Positions 45,396-57,086 of a stretch of 64,000 nt of DNA are shown piece by piece. Made by a program: the position numbers and the translations under genes. The notes under the pieces are model-generated. The model worked only from the letters and a program-made list of their open reading frames with translations, made no database searches and was not told the DNA's origin. This DNA is from Ciborinia camelliae (Eukaryota; Ascomycota; Leotiomycetes; Helotiales; Sclerotiniaceae), in assembly GCA_025890175.1 (NCBI GenBank), contig JANPYM010000008.1:1045337-1109336 (forward strand), read 5' to 3'. How positions within the stretch are numbered: position 1 is the first letter of the stretch; the number at the start of each line of letters is the position of its first letter.

Positions 45396-48336
45396 GATTG
45401 CTAGAGTTTCTTGAGTGAATAGCGTTTGCGGGATTTTCTTTGTGACTGGTATAAGGAAGGTCGAAGAAGTCAAAATGAATTTTAACTGCCGGACCAAAGG
45501 GAAGGAAAGAGTTCAATGTCAATGTGATGACAGGTATAGCAACCGCAAACTGATACACAATGAAGAGTATATAAATATAAATATATATGGATAGCTATAT
45601 ACTTTTGGAAGTTCTGTTGATGAGTTGTGTTCTGATAGAGTGAGGAAAGATAGCTGTATGGATATGACCGACAATGAAGTAATTATAGTGATTTGGAAGA
45701 TTCGATCAAAGACTCACCATGTGGGAAGGGAACTGGAGGTATGATATAGCAAAATGGTACCTGGGTAAGGTCCCGGAGTAAGAAAGTAGGTACGGAGGAC
45801 TTACCACTACTAGGACAGTAAAATGATGGCAAGTGGCGGATGGTGGCCCTGGTGGGTCGTGGGTGGTCGTGGGTCGTGTGCCCATACCCTTATTTAAAAT
45901 AGTAAAGGAGACCGGGACCGACCTTCAACCTTGAAAATGGAGTACGACTCTGACTTAGGTAGGTAAGTTCTACGAGGGAAATAAAAAGGAAGGAAAGGAA
46001 AGGAAAGGAAAGGATGGGGATAGGATGGGATGGGATGAGATGAGATGGATTGGATTGGATCATTTGGATGGGATGGATTGGATTTTGGTGATGGCGGAAA
46101 AGTGTACCGGTAATAAATTATAATATACTCCGTAATAAGTAGGTACCTATTGATATATAATAGGTAGTGTAATAATAAGTAGATATATAATATACCATGG
46201 GGGTGATTATTGACCTGATTGATGGATTGATTGATCAATTGATCAATTGGAATAATGATTGCCCAGGTGATTGATTACCTAGGATATTATTCAGCGCATT
46301 CAGGAAAATTCAAGGAATTGACTTGGCACAGGCACAACACGATGCGGACCCACAGAAAGGAAGTTTATAGAAGGTTTTGAAAGAGATTCGAGAAGTCTCG
46401 AAGACCTTGAGTTGTGGCTAGGGCCCATATTATTGAGAGAGAAAAAAATCTAGTCGATTTATACTCTTTTCATCACGGTTCCTCCGCGTGGCACAGATAA
46501 TAGCGTACCGGTATTATTCGAGAAAAGAGAACAAAAGAGAACAACAAAAGGGAAAAGGGAAAAAAAACGAAAAAAAGATTTTACTTCATCCCTGTTACTA
46601 GGTTTCCATGCAAAAGTCAAAGTAAAAGTAAAAAAAAAGTAAGCCGGGTCATGTAAACCTGGAGTTCCAGAGGCCGCAAAAGAAAGAAGAGAGAAAAAAA
46701 AAAATATTATTTGAGACATAACTATAATCCGGCTTGTATTCCCTAGCATTCCTGAGTCCTGACGAGCTGACCCAGGAGCGTTGGAAAAGATCGATTGGGC
46801 AGCCAACACTTTTCTTCTTAACTGTAAATTCGGAAAAATAACGGAAAAGCGGAGAATGCAAACGTCTAGAATGAAAAAAAAAACGTGGAAAAGGAAAAGC
46901 ATCTGAACCGATGTATACCTATGTACTTCGTATATTATTGACGAAAACGGAAATACTATACCGTACAGTAGTACATAGTGTCAAAACACTGCGTGGAAGT
47001 CCGATCCTCGATTGGGAATTTAGAAGTGAGAGGAGTACCGCAGGTGATGTTATATAGTACCCAATTAGTACCTACCTACTACCTAGGTAGTCGTAGCGGT
47101 TAATATTATGTTAGATATACATCTAGCAGCAACAGCAACAGCAATACAAATAATAATAATATGTGGTAGTCTAGATTCTAGGGGGGGGAAGGGGAAAAGA
47201 TTCAAGCGGGCCGTGTAGATGATGCAAACTCAGTATAATACTTTACCTACTCGAGGACAAGTCTGTGTTTTGAATATCTTGATGGAGGAGGGATTTGATG
47301 GATCCAATTTCGGAAATTTAATATAACACACAAGGATTTTATCAGTAGTGGTGACCACTGACTGACCTTCTGATTCATGAAGCTTGCTTGGGTATGGTTT
47401 TCTGGAGACTGGAGGAGATTCAGCAGAATCAGGTTGGTGAGACCGTGAGACCGTGAGACTCGAGAGCTAGAGCTAGAGCTTGAGCTAGAGCTAGAGCAAG
47501 GTTCAAGTGCGAATAATGGATTTTTTTTTACTTTTCCTGCCTTTTCAATGTTTCATACAAGTACGTGTGGGCTGGTGGTTCCAGGTCCACCTTGCCCAAC
47601 GTCCAACATCAACATCGATATCAACGATTCAACTTCAGTGATCACTGTCTCACTCTCATACCGGTACCTTTTCAAATTTGGAATAAAACGTTGCCCAAAA
47701 GTTTGCCCAACTTCATGCCCCATTCCTTTTCTTGAATGGTCCATACATTTACACGAGTATGGATTATAACGGTTTGTAGGCACAGTACTGTCAGTACTGG
47801 CTGGCACTGCAGTAGATTGTGGAGAATAGAATTGACTACATACAAAGTCTTTTTCTTTTTCTCTCTCTCCTTTTCCACTCATCTCGATAATCCACCATTA
47901 TCCATTTCGGCACCAGACCCATCTCTTCTCACGACTGTGCTTTATTAGAACTTTTAGAATTTAGAAGTCACGCCGGTGATCCCCTGGGTCCTAGTCCTTG
48001 TAGCGGGTCTCCGATCGGGACTCTCTCGCATCATGCAATATAATATTGAAACCCATGTTGTGGCTTACATCAGTTTTCCATGGGGGATCCTCTTCAAAGT
48101 TCAAAGTTCAGACTTCAAAAAGCGTGGGGGTCACCACCGGTCCACCACCATTGTGGAAATGCGGCATTTGAATTTGGAGCGTAGGTTACGGTAGGAGTAC
48201 ATGGGGAGGAGCCCCAATAATCGATCAAGACGAACTGGAAGCAATAGATTTTCTACATTGGATTCGAATCATTCGATGAATTCGAGTCGATGGTTTTCGA
48301 AAAGGTATAATACTTTAAGGTCACACCGCTGCTTAT
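45396..48336. other. Gene-poor spacer with repeats
   Basis: No supported gene. Holds GGTA/CCTA tracts (45957, 46139, 47068), GGAAA and GGATG repeats (about 45990-46080), A-rich tracts near 46620 and 46700, and a GAGCTA hexamer repeat (about 47461-47496). Open frames here are A/T-run driven. Confidence 0.65.
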
Positions 48337-49239
48337 ATGCATTTTTTGATCACAGCAGCTGACCAGCATGAGCCTGACCTTCCCTTCTCTGGAGTCCAAA
48401 GCCAATATGTTGTAACTTGGAAACCGGAAGATGAAATCGCTTATCCGGTCGAAGCAGTGTTCCCTACCGGGCTCAAGGATGGAAGTTCTATTATTATTCG
48501 AGGACTTTTGATATTCTATGACAAACCGTTAAGGAAATTATCATACATCGTTTCAAGTATGGAGAACCCATATATCTAAACCTACTTGAGTACGAATAAT
48601 GAGGGGTAAAAGCAAGAGACTTGATCAAGAAGTAGAGATCAATGCATGTAGAGATCATGATCAATGCATCTGCGTCGCTGCGACCTCTGCTCACAGCTCT
48701 GACCTGGCCGCGTACAATCTGAATCTGTGCTTGTGTTCCAAGGTTCGAGGACCATTGTCAAATACGGCTAGGATCAACACTGGATTGGCATACGAGGGTG
48801 CTAATGACGATGAGAATATCTTCATATTTTATGTTTTGGGACATAATCTCGGCTCAGGGGACCGGCAAACAAAATAGAGAATAAAAGGTAATCCATGGAT
48901 ATTGTAATAAAATCTCACGGAAAGCGTTTTCACATGATCAACGTAAACCCCCAAACCCCCAAACCCCCCACCTTCCTTTCATGAGATGTTCAATCCCCAC
49001 AATCCTCTCTTTTTGGTAATTCATTAGCTTCCTTTGGATGACATAGCAAATTCCTATTCCTGCGAACACCAATTTTGGCAATATCAGTACCGTATATTGT
49101 ATGAGAGTCACTTTCATGTTGAATCAATTCATGAGCTTCCTTCAAACATTGGGAAAGTCATTCTCTTGAGATGCAATAATCAATCTTGCGATAGGAGGGA
49201 GGAATTTCTACAATCAAATCGATCGTCTCCCAAGATCTG
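48337..49239 (+). pseudogene. Coding-like stretch without a recognised family
   Basis: Successive plus-strand frames (48337-48579, 48599-48877, 49034-49240) look more protein-like than their surroundings, for example VVTWKPEDEIAYPVEAVFP, GLKDGSSIIIRGLLIFYDKP, ARINTGLAYEGANDDENIF and ILYESHFHVESIHELP. I could not join them into one frame with convincing introns. It may be an orphan gene, a relic, or chance. Confidence 0.2.
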
Positions 49240-49468
49240 AAGCTTGTAGCAACGTGACGAGGGGTAAAGTCCTCAACCAATCACAAATTAGGTAATACAC
49301 CAACAACCCATCCCTCCCATGCTTTCAAACGGGAAACGATCATTGTGCAGCCAGCAGGCTGCAGGACAGCAAAGTGTGGAGTAAACAAAATCGTTAGCAT
49401 TTCCGATAGCGCAACTCAAAAATAAGCAACAACAAAGTTAAAGTCACTTCGAAGTATTCTAATACCTG

Positions 49469-50819
49469 ATGTATTCTCGCTGTAACTTTATTTTAAGATC
49501 TAGTTCGACGTCTCTTCCCCCTTCGAAGCTATTCCGGAGAAAAGTTTTCATCCAAGGCAGATATCACTATCACAAAATGGCTTCCATGATGCAAGAAGCA
49601 AATCGTTTAAAAAGGGTGATGGGGGAGGGGAAAGAACCAGCGATGGGTTGTTGGCAGATGATTCCAGGGGCAAATGTTTCCAGGACTTTAGCGAGGACGG
49701 GTGTTGATTGGGTGCTGGTGGATTGTGAACATGGAAATATAGATGGTGAGTTTGGTTTGTTTTGGGGTTTATTGGGTTTATCTTTTAAACAGAAGATATT
49801 CTGAATTGTGCACCGCAAGATCGTGTATCGGTATGAGTATCGGAATCCTCAAATTATCAGATCTCCTGCTGGAGCTCTAAAAATCCGTGATCTCTTAGCG
49901 GATGCAGTCATCGAGCTTCAGAGGATCTAGTATATTGAATGCCGCCAACCACAGTTTCCATTTTCCAGCGCCCATTTGCACATTCGGATTTCCTTCATTT
50001 ATATACACCTCCCTATGTTGATTTCTAGAATCAATAATGAAAGAGGAGCAGATTTCAGATAACACTTTTGTCAATTTGTGGCAACTTATCTAATGGTTGA
50101 TAGACGCGGCAATGCACGATGCAGTTCCAGCAATCGCTGCATGCGGAGTGAGCCCGATAGTTAGAATTCCAGATAATCAAGGATGGATGGTCAAGCGTAA
50201 GTCACCAAAATTCATTGCAATATATTTGGAGATATTGATCGATTTAATAGGAGCTTTGGATTGTGGAGCTCATGGTATACTGGTACCTCTCCTATATACA
50301 GCCGAGGGCGCTAAACAGCTCGTGAAAAGTGCCAAATTTCCACCTCAGGGCCAGAGGGGTTTCGGATCACCATTTCCTCATGAGCGTTTCAACCCTGATT
50401 TGAACTCTGATGCATATCTGAAGCAAGCCAATGATAGCATCCTGACTATGGTACAAATCGAAACGAAGGAAGCGTTGGAGAATGTCGAAGCTATTGCGGC
50501 TGTCCCTGGTATTGATGTTCTTTTCGTCGGACCTTTCGATCTTGGAAATAACATCGGCCATCCTATCGTAGCAGGACATATGCATGAGAATCTCCATGCA
50601 GCAATTGCAAAGATTCTGGAAGCAGCAAATTCAGCTGGAAAGAAGGCCGGAATTTTCTGTACGAGTGGAGAGCAAGCAAAAGGTTATGCTGACCAAGGGT
50701 TCCACATGATGAGCGTCGCAACAGATATGCATATTCTACCACAGGGTGTAATGGCGGCTGTAAACAAGGCTAAGGGTCAAGCAGATGGACCTAAGTTGAC
50801 GGGACCCTATGGTAAATAA
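49469..50819 (+). CDS. HpcH/HpaI aldolase family protein
   Basis: Three exons (49469-49745, 50104-50196, 50251-50819) encode 312 residues. The class II aldolase signatures are clear: GCWQMIPGANVSRTLARTGV, VLVDCEHGNIDDAAMHDAVP, SPIVRIPDNQGWMVKRALDC, GAHGILVPLL, TMVQIETKEALENVEAIAAV and the metal-site region GIDVLFVGPFDLGNNIG. Members cleave 2-oxo-3-hydroxy acids to pyruvate plus an aldehyde with a divalent metal; the substrate is unknown. Two starts are possible. The upstream ATG adds 36 residues that are basic and free of acidic residues, like a mitochondrial presequence; the ATG at 49577 (caaaATGG) has better context and gives 276 residues. Intron 1 is 358 nt, unusually long here; intron 2 (54 nt) is a multiple of three without a stop. 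Confidence 0.9.
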
Positions 50820-50921
50820 TTCGATGGCTGATGTACATATACTCATTTAAAACGGTGCGACCAATCCTCGACTGCCCTCCTAATATCTCCAAATAGATCT
50901 TTAGAACATACTCGGCACAGA

Positions 50922-51307
50922 TCAAATAGAACTCTTCCCTTCCACTTCATCCATCTTTGCCTTAACTTCCTCCTCAGTGAACCTATGCATCAATTTCCTC
51001 GCTTTAGACGCCAATTCCGACTGTTCTTCCCCAGCATTCTCCCTACTGACATGAATCTAGCAACAGATATCAGCAAGATCTTTCTTTTCTATATGTATCG
51101 AGATGAACCAACCACAGGTGTATCAAATTCATATAAATCCTTCCAGTGCTTTTGTCCCTCTTCCATAACGGCAATCTCCTTATACACAAATGGCCTTGTC
51201 TCTCGAACTTTAAATAATGTATCTTTGGCGTTGGTACAGAGTGAACAATTAGCTCGAGTGAAGAGCGTGATTCGACATGCTTGGAGCAATCGTAATGTTG
51301 GATACAT
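50922..51307 (-). CDS. Glutaredoxin-like small protein (DUF836 type)
   Basis: Two exons (51307-51113 and 51056-50922) encode 109 residues. The 56-nt intron joins YEFDTPV to IHVSRENAG, restoring the cis-Pro strand of the thioredoxin fold. The N-terminal strand ITLFTRANCSLCTNAKDTLF carries a CxxC motif (CSLC), as in redox-active glutaredoxin-like proteins such as yeast YDR286C. The C-terminal helix region ends KMDEVEGKSSI. Role unknown; a thiol-disulfide function is inferred. The stop lies 102 bp from the convergent aldolase stop, and the start diverges from the CHORD gene across 345 bp. Confidence 0.88.
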
Positions 51308-51652
51308 ATTGATCTAGCTGACTATTTCAGATATCAAGTGGGTCTATTTCTCGAGCATCAAAACAGTGAATCTACTAGGTAATAGCTCAATCAATGAAAG
51401 TAACCGCTCTGAGGAAAGTGTGATTTAATCCATACCCCCGTTTGGATAAATCACGAAGGGGACGGGATGATAAAGGCGGTGAGTAATATTCCCCGCGGCA
51501 GAATCCTTTGGAGCATTCTAGAAAGTGAGAAAGGTAGAAGCTCCAAATTCGACTTTTCTATCTGTGATACACAAGTTTTTATATTCTCATTAGCTTCGCT
51601 TTTCATAAGTTATTTGCGCTTCATTGGTTTGAATTCTGGGAAGTTGGACAAG

Positions 51653-52753
51653 ATGGCGCAAAAATGTGTACATCAATCTTGTACAAAGGTTTACACTGAT
51701 CCCGAGGAAGACTGCGTTTACCATCCTGGACCACCGATTTTCCATGAGGGCCAAAAAGGTATGGTTGATTTATTTTATGTACTATGTACATGTCTTTATT
51801 ATATGAGTTTCGAGCTAAAATATACCAAAAAAACAGGCTGGAAATGCTGCAAACCTCGCGTTCTCACCTTCGACGAATTCCTCTCCATTCCACCCTGCAC
51901 AACCGGCAAACACAGCACCACAGACCACCCGCCCCAAGTAGAAAAGAAACCAGCTGCAGAGGCATCTACACAAGCAACTCCAGCTCCCTCTCCTCCTCCC
52001 GAACCTTCCCGCGCTCCAATTGCTCCCGCTCCCCAATCCACAGCTACTCCTCCTCCGCCCCCTCCAGAATCCGAGAATGATGATGCCTCCCTCGAGATTC
52101 CGGTGGGCAAAACTTGCAGACGTAAAGCTTGCAATGAGCAATATGGGGGAAGGGGAGGGAAGGGGGAGAAATGTGTTTTCCATCCGGGTGTCCCGATTTT
52201 TCATGAGGGTAGTAAGGGGTATACGTGTTGTAAGAGGAGAGTGCTGGAGTTTGATGAGTTTATGAAGATTGAAGGGTGCAAGACCAGGGAAGCACATTTA
52301 TTTATTGGGAGTGGAGGGAAGGGGAAGGCGAGGGAGGGGGGCGAGGAGATTTTGGAGACGGTTAGGTGAGTTGTTCTGGTTTGTGAGATGCCATGTTGAG
52401 GATATCAATGCTAACGATAATAAAACAGACATGATTTCTACCAAACGGCAACCTCAGTAATCGCCTCTTTCTTCCTCAAAAAAATTAATAAGGACAAGGC
52501 AGTCGTATCCTTCTCCGCTCCCCAAGAACTCACCCTGGATCTTCTCACCACAGACGCAGTTCCCAAACGTTATAAATCTATAGTTCCACTCTTTGGCGCA
52601 ATCGATACGGAAGCGTCCTCGTCTAAAATCATGGGTACAAAGTTGGAGGTTACGTTGGTGAAGGCCGATGGGGCCAGTTGGCCCGTGTTGAGGAGTGACG
52701 AGCAGAGAACGGGCGAAATCATACAGGTTGGGAAGGCGGGGAGGGCGGTTTAG
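51653..52753 (+). CDS. CHORD-CS domain co-chaperone (RAR1/CHP-1/melusin-like)
   Basis: Three exons (51653-51758, 51837-52365, 52429-52753) encode 319 residues. CHORD1 (residues 4-65) has CVHQSCTKVYTDPEEDCVYH, PGPPIFHEGQKGWKCCKPRV and PPCTTGKH. A Pro/Ala-rich linker leads to CHORD2 (about 135-205) with CRRKACNEQYGG, CVFHPGVPIFHEGSKGYTCC and EGCKTREAH. A C-terminal CS (p23-like) domain includes HDFYQTATSVIASFFLKKI and GTKLEVTLVKADGASWPVL. All Cys and His zinc ligands of both CHORDs appear present. CHORD-CS proteins bind Hsp90 and act with SGT1-type partners. Intron 1 (78 nt) is a stopless multiple of three; removing it restores HEGQK-GWKCC, matching CHORD2. Confidence 0.94.
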
Positions 52754-52775
52754 AATGGGCATGGGATGGGCGTGG

Positions 52776-52861
52776 GATGAGTTACGATGTGATGAGGTTG
52801 GGAAAGCGTTGAGCATGCGATGAGATATGATGTGATGAGGTTGGGAAAGCGTTGTTGAGCG
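52776..52861. repeat. Tandem duplication, period 43 bp
   Basis: Two diverged copies share GATGTGATGAGGTTGGGAAA followed by GCGTTG. They lie just after the CHORD-CS stop codon, probably in its 3' untranslated region. Confidence 0.8.
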
Positions 52862-54103
52862 TGGCATGATTAGATGATAGAGCGTTTTATTATGCATAGC
52901 CTATGGATTATAAAAAGAATAAAAGTTATTTATAAACAGCTTTCGGGATCTGGGCCGATTTGCATATGTCCTACGAGAGTTGGCGCACAGTTGTCAAAAC
53001 TAGATGGTCAGTGAAATTACCACTTAAGGATTCAAAGAGCTTGTTTAAGATGTTAAATAAATGCCCCCGACTAGGTGGTTACTAACAGCGATGAAGCGGG
53101 AAAGTGTAAAATGGGGGCGGGGGGGTTAAGCGATGTTAATTCGCGAGGTGAGGTTGTATTAAAAAATATTGATGGGAATATGGAAGGAGGGAGGTGAATG
53201 CTTGGAATTAGGTGGGTAATGGGAGGATTAAATACGAGAGATGAATTATCAAAATGTTTAAACGAAGTATTAGGAAGAAAAGTGAATATATGATTTCATT
53301 TATAGTGATAGTAAGTAATACTTGTAGTGAATGTGTATCTGGTGGAAGTGAATGATGGAAGTGAATGAAGTGAACAGGATTTGTGAATATTGTAGAAGTC
53401 ATGTTGAAGTGAATCAAGATTCTTGAAATGTGTTAAAATGCAGAATATGAAGGGGAAATGTAGTGTGATATTGTAGGAAGAGCAGAAGGGAGGTGGAGAA
53501 CAGGGGAAAAATGGGTGAAGGACCTCAACCCCCCCCCCCTTTCCCCCGAGAAAAAAAGGGGCTGATAAATCTATAATATAAAGTACGATTGGAAACTTTG
53601 GTTGAGTCTCCAAACTATATTACATTGCTAAGTAGGTAGTTGTATCTCTCGATATTGTATCCTGAAATCGATATACCTAGCTAGATATTTGAATATCAAA
53701 AACTTTTGATCATCACATTCAGCACCTCAGAGACAACCATGGTATACACAAACATCCCCCTCGATCTCAAATGACGTAATATATCACTCCCCGTGTGTAT
53801 CATTCCCAAGCCGCCGCGTATTTCCCATCTCATCCTTCCTGTGCATCATCCCTAGACCGATTAAATCTGTCGAAACTAAATCTAGCCTCACACGTATTGG
53901 TAAGCCTTCTCGGCGTAAGACTTCTACCGAGAGTAAAATCGTCCGTATCGCTATCTTGAGATCCGACCACCAATGAAGAAGATGCAAATTAGGTTCCAAA
54001 TTCGTCCTCAAGGGTTATAGTACGAGATGAAAAGGACATACGAAGATGAGTCCATCAAATTATCAATAAAAGACCTCGGGATTCAAAGCTCTCTCTTGTC
54101 TCA
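52862..54103. other. Intergenic, no gene seen
   Basis: AT-rich spacer with a GTGAATGAA-type irregular repeat (about 53330-53375) and a C9 run at about 53530. No coding signal. Confidence 0.65.
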
Positions 54104-55267
54104 TTACTCATCAATTCCCCAAACAAACCAATGAATGAATGCAACGCCTAATAAAGCTATGAGCAAAACAGGTGTTCCGATTGCCACACTGCTACACAGA
54201 AACCAGTTGACGGGAATTCGACAAATTTTAGGTAACACGGAGCGGAGCGTCTAAACCAGAAGGTTTCAAATAGGTTGAAAGTTTCAAATTATCAGAGCAA
54301 AACGAAGCATTCAAGCAAATATGAGGCGCCCATCTGAATATCCAATTTCTTCGAAATCGTGCAGGTAAAGGCTCGGGATAGAACCCTGAGATGACGATAC
54401 TCAAAGCCAAGAGAGGAGATGTGAGCTTTCAATGTATGGACACGATTCAATGTTCGCAAGTAATTGAATGTTTCAAATGATATGAATGTTCTAATTGGAT
54501 TCAAGAATCAAGAAGTCTTCCATTGTCGGAGTGCAGTCCGGACTATTAGAGCCCCTGGGCAGGAGAGGTGTTGGAAAATAGTGGTCTAGAGATTATACTC
54601 TGATATTGATGGGGTTGGTATTTGGTGAATGATATGATTAAAAACAGCGATTCAGAGAATCTGACGAAATGTTGAAAACAATGAAGCGCGTAACCAAATC
54701 AAATCGTTAAACAAAATTGAACATTGGGAGACATAAATCGAGTTACAGTCACATACTTGACCGGAAGCGTCTCCCTTCTCATAAGCGCCGACAATTGAGC
54801 TACTGCAATTCGAAGGATGGAAATGTCACTACCAACTTGCAGCAAAGTCCAGAATGACCAATAAAGGAAGACCATATCTAATTTGTGACAGAAAATCAGA
54901 GTGGATGCGGCGAGGACTTCGAAGACTGTACAGAAGCCCGCAACTATGAGACAGAGAAAGCATACGTAGATGATGCAATGCCTTTGGGTGCGCCTATGTG
55001 CCACTTTACTCTTTGGGAGCAGGATCGGGCACAGGTCTCGGGAGATCGTAGGGTGAAGCTCTGCGTTTTTGATATGCCTGGATGATTGTGTTAATTGTTT
55101 TCCGATGAGATTACCTCGCAGGTGAAGGGGATTATAGAACGACAAATATACATAGCAATATGTGTACTTCTGGTAAAGGCGCTCGTCGCAACGGTCAACA
55201 TGACAAGCACAAGCAGGAAGAGGATCCAGAAGATGGCCTTTACTTTGCCTTTACTTAGGCCATTCAT
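54104..55267 (-). CDS. Probable multi-exon membrane protein, structure incomplete
   Basis: Three minus-strand coding-like blocks are in plausible order. Block 1 (ATG at 55267) has MNGLSKGKVK then the helix AIFWILFLLVLVMLTVATS. Block 2 (about 55060-54757) has helices HCIIYVCFLCLIVAGFCTVF and DMVFLYWSFWTLLQVGSDIS and ends at a GTATGT donor (54756). Block 3 (54191-54104, after a TGTGTAG acceptor) has SVAIGTPVLLIALLGVAFIH and stops soon after. The block 2/3 join works in frame but needs a 565-nt intron, so a further exon may be missing; the block 1/2 acceptor is uncertain. No family recognised; four or so membrane helices. Confidence 0.4.
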
Positions 55268-55823
55268 GAGTTGGCTATTGCTAAGGCATTGCTCTGATTG
55301 TATGGAATTTTCCCCTTTGGATGCCACGGTAATTCTCAAGCCCAAGATAAGTTATGGAGAATTATACTCGGTTCATTGATTGGAGTGAGGATCATTGTTT
55401 TTCAGTTGGCTTCAAATAGACAGGAAGTAAAAAACTTTTTATGATTTTATTTCAAGGAAACGCCATACTTTATAGTGGAAGACATTTCGAAGTTTGCGCT
55501 ATAATTGAAGTCATCTCTTCGCTTGCGGAACCGGCGACCTTAGTTTATCCCTAAGATTTTTAAGAACACGACTTGCGTGAGAAGTCTACATCCTAATGAG
55601 TACCTAGTACGCATTGAACCAGTCATGCGAAACCTCATAAATCATCTTAACTTGAGTTTCGCGCTTGCAAAATCATTGAAGTCATCCTTGAGATTCAGAA
55701 AAGGAAGAGAAATAAGCGAGTCTATACTGAGTTGGAGGCCACAACCTCCCATGCTTGCGAAATTAACAGACTAACGGACTTTTGGTTAAAAAGTTATCTA
55801 TTCCATACCTCTCTAAAACTTAT
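55268..55823. other. Intergenic, no gene seen
   Basis: Promoter of the uncertain membrane gene and 3' flank of the mitochondrial orphan gene. No further signal. Confidence 0.6.
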
Positions 55824-57086
55824 CTACTCCATACCTTCCATAAGCTCCACCGCATCAAGTAACATTCCTTTGTTGCCGATCCACAATCTTAATCGATCCC
55901 AATCTTTTCCCTCTTCTTCACCACGCCGCCATTTTTCATGAAAACCCCATGATCCTGCGACTTTGTCTATCGCAGCCCGTTCTTCTTCACGAATCCAACG
56001 CTCCCTTAGCGGCATACCCGGAGCCCAAGTCACGCGATCCATTTGATCATTAGCTGTTGTCACAGCTACTACACCAATAGTAGCCGTGAAACCCATATAT
56101 GCTAATATTCCAGCAAATGCGATGTTTGTGGCCATACCGGGTTCCATAGTACTTTGAAACATGGCAAGTTGTGACGCAACGCCATATGCTGCAAGAGGTG
56201 CCACGGCAAGTCCAGTGGTAGGTAATAATCCTTTCCGGATAAATTTGGCACGACGAAATGCTTTCTGCGAATATGCTGTGTCAATGATATCCATAGCCAC
56301 ATCTAATTCCTTCTCATCAATTGCGGTCTGTAAAGCTTGATCTGCCACGGTAATTGCGATGGCATTGTTGACATTATTTGGATTCTGCTTTTTGAATTGT
56401 ATCGGGTTGGAACCTTCAATTGGTGTCGGCTTGTTCGCATATAGGTAAAATACCTCAGGGAAAGTCTCTGGTTTCCCTAGACATGATTGCGCGCTGATGT
56501 ATACTTCCAAAATTTCTGGTGATATAAAGACAGCCTCGTGGGCAACAATCGAAAATAAGGCTTTTGAGAGTTTGTCAACTAGAAATTGGCTCTCACGAGA
56601 TAGCTTTTGAACCCGCAACTTCTTCGATCCTCGATCAGCCAAAGAAAGTAACGACGCAGCAGCAGTTACATCATTCTTTGCTTCCGATGACTTGGCAGGC
56701 TCTCCAGCAACGTCCGCGGCAATCAATCGGCATATATGTAGAACGTCCAGAATAGCCTTTTCTGAATATATAGTTTCTGCACTACTCTTCAGTAATGTAT
56801 TACAGGCCTCGACTCCACGCCTTAGCTCCCGCTCTAGTTCTGCTTCCGCGATATGCCGTGATGGTTGTACTTGCGCTTGGTTCGAATCCGGAGGTTGTCG
56901 TAAGGAATTGAAAGAGGTAGACTTTGGTGGCTTGCTTGATCGTTTTCTGGTAGTAGTGGTAAATGTGCGAGGAATGGTGCCGATCGCGTTTGAGAGTCGA
57001 TGCTGTTGCCTGAAGGAGGGCTGCGAGGTTATGAAATCGCATATACGGCACACATCCGATCGAGGCTTGAGAAGGCGTTTAGACAT
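55824..57086 (-). CDS. Fungal protein of unknown function, probably mitochondrial
   Basis: An intronless frame of 420 residues. The N-terminus is strongly basic with Ser/Thr (SKRLLKPRSDVCRICDF, then RTFTTTTRKRSSKPPKS), consistent with mitochondrial import. The middle is helical with a PPR-like look (TAIDEKELDVAMDIIDTAYS) followed by RRAKFIRKGLLPTTGLAVAP. Two hydrophobic segments (GLAVAPLAAYGVASQLAMF and IAFAGILAYMGFTATIGVVAV) suggest an inner-membrane protein. The C-terminus has the conserved-looking RERWIREEERAAIDKVAGSW and GFHEKWRRGEEEGKDWDRL. I recall this tail as recurring in uncharacterised fungal proteins but cannot name the family. It diverges from verprolin across 407 bp. Confidence 0.8.
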   Translation of the reverse strand: MSKRLLKPRSDVCRICDFITSQPSFRQQHRLSNAIGTIPRTFTTTTRKRSSKPPKSTSFNSLRQPPDSNQAQVQPSRHIAEAELERELRRGVEACNTLLKSSAETIYSEKAILDVLHICRLIAADVAGEPAKSSEAKNDVTAAASLLSLADRGSKKLRVQKLSRESQFLVDKLSKALFSIVAHEAVFISPEILEVYISAQSCLGKPETFPEVFYLYANKPTPIEGSNPIQFKKQNPNNVNNAIAITVADQALQTAIDEKELDVAMDIIDTAYSQKAFRRAKFIRKGLLPTTGLAVAPLAAYGVASQLAMFQSTMEPGMATNIAFAGILAYMGFTATIGVVAVTTANDQMDRVTWAPGMPLRERWIREEERAAIDKVAGSWGFHEKWRRGEEEGKDWDRLRLWIGNKGMLLDAVELMEGME

